DNA of 64,000 nt, taken from Acidobacteriota bacterium. GTDB taxonomy: Bacteria > Acidobacteriota > Thermoanaerobaculia > Gp7-AA8. Positions 58,542-64,000 of this stretch are shown in pieces (within the stretch, counting starts at the first letter, position 1; every line of letters starts with the position of its first letter). The translations under genes were made by a program, and so were the position numbers. The notes beneath the pieces were generated by a model. The model was not told the origin of the DNA and did not search any database. It worked only from the letters and a program-made list of their open reading frames with translations. The stretch is taken from the NCBI GenBank assembly GCA_003223645.1, contig QHVT01000006.1, forward strand, positions 404,967 through 468,966. Reading direction: 5' to 3'.

Positions 58542-59912
58542 TCACGGTTTCCTTTCGAAAAAGCGCTCGACCGTTCCGCGATGGCGCGGCAGCACGACGG
58601 TCGTGAACGCCGATCCTGATCCTGCTCGTGCGTTCGCGAGCGCGCCACCGGTCGAGCGCTGCGCGTCTTTCGTTTGCGGCGTTGCGGCGCTGACCGCGAC
58701 GAGCTGCGATCCGCTGAGCGCCGCGGCTGCTGCGGGCGGCAGCGTTTGTTCTTTGAACGCGCCGTCTTCGCGCGCCTGCTCGCCGAAGAACATCGGCGCG
58801 TCGCCGCGTCCGCGATCGCGTCCCGGTTTTCCCTGGCACCACTGGCCGATCGTCGTCGAGAACTTCGTCTCGCTGCCGTGCTGCTTGAGGAATTGCGCAA
58901 GCTCGCTGCGATCGCCGGGATTCGTTCCGTTCTCGAACTGCCGCAGCGTTTTCGGATCGATGAGCCCCGCGTTGCTCAGCTTGTTCAGCATCGCGTGCAG
59001 CTTCTCTTTCGAAGTTCCCGCGACGCCGGCGAGTTTCCCGAGCTGCTCTTTCGTCAGCGTGTTCTTCGCAATCGCATCGCGCAGTTCGGCGGGGAGGTTC
59101 GCGAGCAGTTCCTTCGCCTCGTTCTGCGACGACTGCAATTCGTTCGACATCTCGCGCATGCCTGCCGCGACTTGCGACGGATCGAGCGCGTCGCTGGCGA
59201 GTCCCTGCGCCATCGCCTCGGCGCGCGTGAGCGACTCCCCTTTGCGCAGCGCCTCCTCCCCCGCCTCTTTCGCCGCCTGCGACGTCGCCTCGGCGATGCT
59301 GTCGAGCGCTTCCCACGCCTTCGCGGGATCTTCCGCCTCCGCATCGCGCTGCAGCGCGTCGACGGTCTTCGTCATCGACTCCGCGCGCGCGTCGGTGAGG
59401 ACGTTTTCCTCGCGAAGCAGATCGATGCGCTTCTGCAACTGTTCGGCGTCGCGGCGGATGTCGAGCGTCTTCTTGGACTGCGATGCACGCGCGGGCATGA
59501 GCATCGCCGCCGCGGCGAACGCGATCGCCAGCAGCGCGACGATCACGTGTCGCTTGTTCATCCATTTCACTTTCGGGATGCGATCGACGTCGACGCTCCA
59601 TTCGCCGAGCGGCACCGCGGTCGACGCCATCAACAGTCCGCCGCAATGAACGTCGGCGTCGAGGAATGCGACCAGCGAGTCGCGCGACGGGCGCATGCGG
59701 CGCGCGTGCAACGCGGCGGCGAATGCGATGAGCGGCAGCGCGGCGAAAAATGCGAGCGGAGGCGGAGACCCGGCGAGCGTGAAGCGCGCGACCAGCGCGA
59801 TCACGCCGAAGACGATCGCCCACGCCGAAAGCCAGACGAACGCCTGACGGAGGCACAGCACTGCGGTGACGCGTCGCTCCAGGGACGTGACCGCTCGTGG
59901 CATCCGATTCAT
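58542..59912 (-). CDS. Membrane-anchored coiled-coil protein of the MoxR operon (DUF4175-like)
   Basis: 456 aa with three hydrophobic helices (about 25-45, 50-70 and 120-140), then a long helical, Ala/Glu-rich region (about 150-330, AEQLQKRIDLLREENVL) likely to form coiled coils, and a Gly/Ala-rich tail. It resembles the N-terminal half of DUF4175 proteins found beside MoxR/VWA genes. The ATG at 59912 has GGAG 8-9 nt upstream. It is the first gene of an eight-gene minus-strand operon that ends at 47738. Confidence 0.65.
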   Translation of the reverse strand: MNRMPRAVTSLERRVTAVLCLRQAFVWLSAWAIVFGVIALVARFTLAGSPPPLAFFAALPLIAFAAALHARRMRPSRDSLVAFLDADVHCGGLLMASTAVPLGEWSVDVDRIPKVKWMNKRHVIVALLAIAFAAAAMLMPARASQSKKTLDIRRDAEQLQKRIDLLREENVLTDARAESMTKTVDALQRDAEAEDPAKAWEALDSIAEATSQAAKEAGEEALRKGESLTRAEAMAQGLASDALDPSQVAAGMREMSNELQSSQNEAKELLANLPAELRDAIAKNTLTKEQLGKLAGVAGTSKEKLHAMLNKLSNAGLIDPKTLRQFENGTNPGDRSELAQFLKQHGSETKFSTTIGQWCQGKPGRDRGRGDAPMFFGEQAREDGAFKEQTLPPAAAAALSGSQLVAVSAATPQTKDAQRSTGGALANARAGSGSAFTTVVLPRHRGTVERFFERKP

Positions 59913-59918
59913 GCGCGG

Positions 59919-59933
59919 GTCTCCACAATAATA
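59919..59933 (-). promoter_or_regulatory. Likely -10 of the MoxR operon and its ribosome-binding site
   Basis: Read on the minus strand: TATTAT (59933-59928), then TGTGGAGACCCGCGC and the ATG at 59912, with GGAG as Shine-Dalgarno. A -35 cannot be assigned with confidence. Initiation here would give a leader of roughly 8 nt. Confidence 0.4.
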
Positions 59934-59952
59934 CGGACACCCGAGGATTCCG

Positions 59953-60801
59953 TTACGAAACCGCGCCGCGGAACAGATCGCGAAACGCTTTCGGAACCGG
60001 CGCGGTGAAGACGAGATGCTTGCCGGTCATCGGATGGTCGAAGCCGAGGAGCTTCGCGTGCAATCCGAGGCGGCCGATCGGATTCACCTCGCTCCCGTAC
60101 ATCCGATCGCCGACGATCGGATGTCCCGCCTCGGAGAGGTGCGCCCGGATCTGGTTCTTGCGGCCGGTCTCCAGCGTGATCTCGAGCATCGAGTAGCCGT
60201 TCGCCGACTGAATCGTGCGGTAGTGCGTGACGGCGAATTTCGCGTCGGGATGCGCTTTGACGCTGACCATTTTCAGGTCGCGCATCTCGCGCAGATGCGA
60301 GCGAAACGTTCCGGCGGGTGACGACATCGCCCCTTCGATGATCGCGACGTAAATCCGATCGACCGTATGCGCGGCGAATTGTTCCTTGAGCGCCTCGCGC
60401 GCGGCGAAGTGTCTCGCGAAAACGAGGATGCCGGAGGTCTCGCGATCGAGGCGGTGCACGACGTGGATGCGCTCTTCGCCGATGGCGCCGAGGTAGGTAT
60501 TCAGATAGGCCTGCGCCGTCGTGTCGCGTTCGCGCTCCGTCGGGACCGTGAGCAGCCCGTTGGCCTTCAGCACGACGATTACGTGCTCGTCCTCGAAGAG
60601 GATCGACAGCTCCGGCGGCAACGCCCGCTGCACGCTTTTCGGAGTGACGTCGATCATCTCGTCGGACTCAAGCTCGCGCTTCGCGTTCTTCTCGATCTCG
60701 CCGTTCACGCGCACGCGGCCGGACTGCAGCATCTGGCGGAGCGTGGTCTTCGATGAATCGGGATAGAGCTTCGCGAGCGAGTCGAGGAGCGTCTTGGGCA
60801 C
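59953..60801 (-). CDS. RluD-family ribosomal RNA pseudouridine synthase
   Basis: About 282 aa. An S4 RNA-binding domain (about 1-60, LRQMLQSGRVRVNGE) precedes the catalytic domain with HRLDRETSG, where Asp (126 in the longest frame) attacks uridine. ETGRKNQIRAHL and GRLGLHAKLLGF complete the RluA/C/D signature. GTG 60801 is preferred over ATG 60822: TATGAT lies 6 nt before it, matching other starts here, and the protein then begins PKTLLDSL. Which rRNA uridines it modifies (RluC- or RluD-type) cannot be settled. Confidence 0.9.
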   Translation of the reverse strand: MPKTLLDSLAKLYPDSSKTTLRQMLQSGRVRVNGEIEKNAKRELESDEMIDVTPKSVQRALPPELSILFEDEHVIVVLKANGLLTVPTERERDTTAQAYLNTYLGAIGEERIHVVHRLDRETSGILVFARHFAAREALKEQFAAHTVDRIYVAIIEGAMSSPAGTFRSHLREMRDLKMVSVKAHPDAKFAVTHYRTIQSANGYSMLEITLETGRKNQIRAHLSEAGHPIVGDRMYGSEVNPIGRLGLHAKLLGFDHPMTGKHLVFTAPVPKAFRDLFRGAVS

Positions 60802-60813
60802 GGCGCGATCATA
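60802..60813 (-). promoter_or_regulatory. -10 element of the pseudouridine synthase gene; probable leaderless start
   Basis: TATGAT (60813-60808 on the minus strand) followed by 6 nt and GTG at 60801. There is no Shine-Dalgarno. The expected -35 position falls inside the heptamer repeat beginning at 60826. Confidence 0.45.
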
Positions 60814-60825
60814 TGAAACCATTAG

Positions 60826-60916
60826 CGATGAAGGATGAACGATGAAGGATGAGGGATGAATTAGCCTCTATCGCTCATCCGTCATCCGTCATCCTTCATC
60901 ATTCATCCTTCATCCT
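60826..60916. repeat. Inverted pair of heptamer microsatellites (GGATGAA)5 ... (TCATCCT)6
   Basis: Five 7-bp units (CGATGAA, GGATGAA, CGATGAA, GGATGAG, GGATGAA) at 60826-60860, a 14-nt spacer, then six complementary units (TCATCCG twice, TCATCCT, TCATCAT, TCATCCT twice) at 60875-60916. Located between divergent genes, where it would lie in both promoter regions. Confidence 0.95.
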
Positions 60917-60941
60917 TATCGTTAACGCGAGGACCAAACCC

Positions 60942-61682
60942 ATGGACTACAAGATCACCGGCGATGTCATGCAAGCGCTTCAAGTCACGCTCCGCCCCGG
61001 CGAGGAGTTGTACGCCGAGGCGGGATCGATGCTGTACATGAGCAGCGGCATCGAGCTGCAGGCGCGGATGCAGGGCGGCGTGATGAAGGGACTGATGCGC
61101 AAGTTCCTCGCCGGCGAGTCGATGTTCATGAGCGTCTTCCGCTGCAACGGCGGCGACGGACGGCTCGCGCTGGCGAATCCGATTGCGGGCAAGATCTTTC
61201 CGATCGAGCTGCGCGGCAACACGATCCTCGCGGAGCGGAACGCGTTCCTCTGCGCGATCGGCAACGTCGATCTCTCGATCGCGTTCACGAAACGCTTCGG
61301 CGCGGGACTCTTCGGCGGCGAAGGCTTCATCCTGCAGAAGCTGAGCGGAAACGGACTCCTGTTCCTGCACGGCGGCGGCAACATGATCGAGTTCGATCTC
61401 GCGCCCGGCGAGACGATGCGCGTCGACACCGGCTGCATCGTGTCGATGGCGGAGACGGTCCACTACGACATCCAGTTCGTCGGCGGATTCCGCAACGCGC
61501 TCTTCGGCGGCGAAGGTCTGTTCTACGCCGTGCTCACCGGACCGGGACACATCGTGTTGCAAACGCTCCCGTTCAGCCGCTTCGCGAACCGCGTCGCCGC
61601 CGCCATCGGCAGCCACCGCGACGAGTCCCGCGGCATCGCCGGCCTCGGCGGCAAGATCCTCGGGAACATCATCTCCGACTGA
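60942..61682 (+). CDS. AIM24/TIGR00266 family protein
   Basis: 246 aa. MDYKITGDVMQALQVTL with GEELYAEAGSMLYMSSGIEL is the family's characteristic opening, followed by FVGGFRNALFGGEGLFYAVLTGPG near 180-203. The fold is a trimeric beta-prism/tryptophan-RNA-binding-attenuator-like barrel. Mitochondrial AIM24 shapes inner-membrane organisation; the bacterial role is not established. GAGGA precedes the ATG. Monocistronic; divergent from the pseudouridine synthase gene. Confidence 0.9.
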   Translation: MDYKITGDVMQALQVTLRPGEELYAEAGSMLYMSSGIELQARMQGGVMKGLMRKFLAGESMFMSVFRCNGGDGRLALANPIAGKIFPIELRGNTILAERNAFLCAIGNVDLSIAFTKRFGAGLFGGEGFILQKLSGNGLLFLHGGGNMIEFDLAPGETMRVDTGCIVSMAETVHYDIQFVGGFRNALFGGEGLFYAVLTGPGHIVLQTLPFSRFANRVAAAIGSHRDESRGIAGLGGKILGNIISD

Positions 61683-61743
61683 CGGCGCTTCGCTCACCCG
61701 CATTTCTTACAGCATCTGAAAAGGCGTGGAGCAAGTGTCAAAC

Positions 61744-61827
61744 GTCATCCTGAGCCGGCGAAGCGCGGCGCAGGATCTCAGGTTACGTAGATTGAGATCT
61801 TTCGCCGTCTACGCGGCTCGAGATGAC
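61744..61827. repeat. Family B hairpin, intergenic copy
   Basis: GTCATCCTGAGCCGGCGAAG at the left pairs with CGCGGCTCGAGATGAC at the right, with inner AGGATCTCA / TGAGATCT arms and a 12-nt loop. Same family as 38029-38142 and, more distantly, 2364-2466. The rest of the 280-bp gap (61683-61962) holds only the promoter of the ankyrin genes. Confidence 0.9.
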
Positions 61828-61950
61828 GGCAAGGTGTGAGAAATGCAGACTAAAGCCGTCCCCGTCCCCACATTCTTCAGCGCTTCGGCGCCCGTACTCC
61901 GGCCGCCGGATCAACACGCGATCGTCAGGATCGATATGCACCGCAACCGG

Positions 61951-61962
61951 TATACTTTTTTC
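61951..61962 (+). promoter_or_regulatory. -10 element of the ankyrin operon; probable leaderless start
   Basis: TATACT (61951-61956) lies 6 nt upstream of the ATG at 61963, in an otherwise GC-rich region. No Shine-Dalgarno is present. No clear -35. Confidence 0.45.
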
Positions 61963-63000
61963 ATGCGTACCGCGCTTCTGGTGGTTTTCCTGGGGGCGGC
62001 GTCCGTTTACGCAGCGAAGCCGCCGGCGGTGGAAGCGATGATCGCGAAGGCGACGGCGGCCGTCGCGGACGGTTCGATCGATCCGGCTCGCGACTTCACT
62101 CCCCTCCTCGATCGTCTGGTGTCGACGAAGAACGCGTCCGAGCAGGACGACATCATCGACATGATCGAAGCCGTGGGCGAATGGGACAGCTACAGCCCGG
62201 CCATGGTGAAGACGTGGCTGCGCGAGAACGCGCCGCCTGCGCTGCTCGCCGTGGCGAAGAGCAAGACCGACAAGAGCGTCCGCGAGGCCGCGCTCATGGT
62301 GCTGCGCGATCTCAACGTCGCGGATGCGGTGTTCGACGAGGCGATCGCGATCGCCAACGCCGATCCGAGCGAAGCCGCGAGCTCGATCCGCTTCCGCGGC
62401 GAGCTGCTGAAGAACTGGAAGGAGTCGCGCGGCGTCACGTCGCTGCCCGTCGCCGCGACGGCGATCGCGGACAAGGAGCTCGCCGCGCTCGCGCTCCTGA
62501 AACGCAGCCGCACGCGCCCGGTCCCGTCGAGCCTCGGCGAGGCGGCTATGCACGGCGACGCCGCGGTCGTCGAAGCGCTGCTCGACACCGGCATCAGCGC
62601 GAACGCGGCGCAGATGGTCGGCTCCCCGCTCGGCTCCGCGGTGAGCTGCTTCGACGACGTGCCGGCCGAGGACCGCATCGCCACGATCGACGTCCTCCTC
62701 GCGCGCGGCGCGGACCTGAAGTGGAAGGACGGCAACGACAACACCATCCTGCTGTTCGCGGTTGACTGCCCGGTGCCGGTGGTCGAGAGGCTCATCGCCG
62801 CGGGCGCAGACATCCACGCGAAGAACGTCATGGACATGACGCCGCTGAAGATCGCATTCGCGAAAGGGCGGTGGAGCGTGGCCGAGGCGTTGGTGTCGCA
62901 CGGCGCGCGGATGAGCAGGAAAGAGATCGATCAGTTGTTCTTCGAGAAACCCGACGACCCCGCGAAGCTCGCGCTGATCAAACGCGCGACCGCGAAGTGA
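61963..63000 (+). CDS. Exported ankyrin-repeat protein
   Basis: 345 aa. ATG 61963 gives a signal peptide (MRTALLVVFLGAASVYA). A HEAT-like helical region (about 20-190) is followed by ankyrin repeats (about 190-310): SLGEAAMHGDAAVVEALLDT, DVLLARGADLKWKDGNDNTI, RLIAAGADIHAKNVMDMTPL, EALVSHGARM. Periplasmic ankyrin proteins commonly bind partners such as catalases or transporters, but no partner is visible here. It is followed after 11 bp by a related gene. Confidence 0.8.
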   Translation: MRTALLVVFLGAASVYAAKPPAVEAMIAKATAAVADGSIDPARDFTPLLDRLVSTKNASEQDDIIDMIEAVGEWDSYSPAMVKTWLRENAPPALLAVAKSKTDKSVREAALMVLRDLNVADAVFDEAIAIANADPSEAASSIRFRGELLKNWKESRGVTSLPVAATAIADKELAALALLKRSRTRPVPSSLGEAAMHGDAAVVEALLDTGISANAAQMVGSPLGSAVSCFDDVPAEDRIATIDVLLARGADLKWKDGNDNTILLFAVDCPVPVVERLIAAGADIHAKNVMDMTPLKIAFAKGRWSVAEALVSHGARMSRKEIDQLFFEKPDDPAKLALIKRATAK

Positions 63001-63011
63001 GGAGCACGCCG

Positions 63012-63629
63012 ATGCGCATCGTCACCGCCGCCGTCCTGTTGTTCGCCGCCGTCACCGCCGCTGCCGCCCCCTCTGCCGATAACGTCCCGAAGATGACGCG
63101 CGAGGAAGCGCTGCGGTACCTCGAGGGCGAGCGGTATGCTGTCGATCAGACGAACCTCGTCGGCGCAATCATGAACGGCAATCCGGAGCTCGCCGAGGCG
63201 CTGCTCTCCGCCGGCGTCGACGTCAACGATCCGGAGCTCATCCACCCCGCGCTGCACCTCGCCGCGACTTCGTGCGCGGGCAAGCGCGTCGAGACGGAGA
63301 CGATCCTGACGATGATCGAAGTCCTCCTCGCCCACGGCGCAAAGGCGAACGTCCCGGGCGAGAGTGAGCTGAGCGCGCTGATGGTCGCGGCGCAGCAATG
63401 CGAAGGATCGATCGTGCACCGCCTCGTCAAGGCCGGCGCGGACATGAAGTTCCGCACCACGGCCGGCTTCACGCCGCTGAGCATGGCCTTCCTCGTCGAC
63501 AACCTCAGCGCCGCGGAGGCGCTGGTCGGCGAAGGCGCGCGCCTCAGCGCCGAGGCCGCGGCGAAACTGCTCGAAGGAAAAGACGATCCGAAATACATCG
63601 CGCTGGTGAAGAAGGCGCGGGCGAAGTGA
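63012..63629 (+). CDS. Exported ankyrin-repeat protein, paralogue of the upstream gene
   Basis: 205 aa with signal peptide MRIVTAAVLLFAAVTAAAA and about four ankyrin repeats (LVGAIMNGNPELAEALLSAG, EVLLAHGAKANVPG, HRLVKAGADMKFRTTAGFTP, EALVGEGARLSAE). Both proteins end in (D)DP-KXIALXKKA-type helices (FEKPDDPAKLALIKRATAK; LEGKDDPKYIALVKKARAK), which points to tandem duplication of an ancestral gene. GGAG lies 7 nt before the ATG. Second gene of a bicistronic unit. Confidence 0.82.
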   Translation: MRIVTAAVLLFAAVTAAAAPSADNVPKMTREEALRYLEGERYAVDQTNLVGAIMNGNPELAEALLSAGVDVNDPELIHPALHLAATSCAGKRVETETILTMIEVLLAHGAKANVPGESELSALMVAAQQCEGSIVHRLVKAGADMKFRTTAGFTPLSMAFLVDNLSAAEALVGEGARLSAEAAAKLLEGKDDPKYIALVKKARAK

Positions 63630-63705
63630 CTTCGTAGGCGCGTAACTCAACCTCCCGTGACCGGCGCGTCGATCGCGGATCTCACCACCAGAGATTTTCA
63701 GCAAA

Positions 63706-63990
63706 TCCGCTGAATCATCAAGCAATGCGCAGGAAATCTCAGCGAACCTGTTAGTAATCTCAGCGAACGTGCTGGCAATCTCCAGCAGCGCGCAGGAAAT
63801 CTCAGCAGATATGCTGGCAATCTGACGAGTGGACAGGAAATCCCCAGCGGATGTGCTGGAAATCTCAGCAAATCAACCAATGATGTTAGCAAATATGCTT
63901 ACAACCTCAGCAAACATGCTTATGATCCCAGCATACTTGCTAAAAAACTATGCATTTGCACTTCATGTGTCAGCAGTTGTGCTGACACTC
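63706..63990. repeat. Degenerate array with about 21-bp period
   Basis: Units beginning AATCTCAGC start at 63735, 63756, 63777, 63798, 63819, 63839 and 63861 (steps 21, 21, 21, 21, 20, 22). Further AGCAnnnnTGCT dyads follow at roughly the same spacing (AGCAAATATGCT, AGCAAACATGCT, AGCATACTTGCT, AGCAGTTGTGCT) to the end of the window. It is much more AT-rich than its surroundings. No gene is visible in 63630-64000. Confidence 0.8.
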
Positions 63991-64000
63991 AGTACGGTAA

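Noticed and set aside
1-64000. Insertion sequences, integrases, tRNA or rRNA genes
   Set aside because: No transposase or integrase motif (DDE, tyrosine recombinase) appears in any credible frame, and I could not recognise any tRNA or rRNA. A covariance-model scan such as tRNAscan-SE or Rfam would settle the RNA question.

Overview
The window comes from a GC-rich (about two thirds G+C by eye) chromosome of a diderm, environmental, probably heterotrophic bacterium. The gene mix (secreted S46 peptidase, TonB receptor with a carboxypeptidase-regulatory-like N-terminus, Cys-containing SLH repeats in a multi-kilobase surface protein, MoxR/DUF58/VWA operon, SPFH plus zinc-ribbon pair) fits Acidobacteriota best. 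That placement is inference, because no rRNA or ribosomal-protein gene is present.

Layout. 1-12.2 kb: 5' end of yebC, S46 dipeptidyl-peptidase, envelope-stress-like SPFH/zinc-ribbon pair, TonB receptor, secreted GH-A-clan glycosidase, a secreted unknown, then an ArsR-SRPBCC-DoxX operon. 12.2-14.1 kb: a TPR fragment, one unknown gene and almost 1 kb of repeats. 14.1-27 kb: a 3.16-kaa secreted multidomain protein, divergent from a 1.1-kaa beta-propeller protein. 27.1-33.8 kb: six tightly coupled surface-polysaccharide genes (glycosyltransferases, flippase, methyltransferase, polymerase-like membrane protein). 33.8-44.4 kb: a GNAT, a GT-C/cyclase-like fusion overlapping a UbiA prenyltransferase, and a convergent operon (GT-C, DPM1-like GT2, ChbG/YdjC deacetylase, isocitrate/isopropylmalate-type dehydrogenase). 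44.5-47.7 kb: acyl-CoA (glutaryl-CoA-like) dehydrogenase, arginase-fold protein, GlpX. 47.7-60.8 kb: a minus-strand MoxR/ABC/DUF58/BatA/VWA operon preceded by a RluD-type pseudouridine synthase. 60.9-64 kb: AIM24-family protein, two secreted ankyrin proteins and a terminal repeat field.

The outstanding property is the non-coding DNA. Nearly every gap longer than about 60 bp is filled by an inverted repeat. Two classes stand out. (i) Microsatellites with units of 6, 7 or 8 bp followed a short distance later by an array of their reverse complement, plus two arrays with a 21-bp period. (ii) Long near-perfect hairpins of several families (called A, B, C, J, K below). Some class (ii) hairpins lie in frame inside genes without breaking them and add Arg/Pro/Gly-rich peptides to enzymes and membrane proteins.

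Two translation features recur: -10-like hexamers placed 6-9 nt before start codons (probable leaderless mRNAs), and a ChbG homologue whose natural initiation codon appears to be ATC. Coordinates of stops are firm. Several starts are choices and are flagged.
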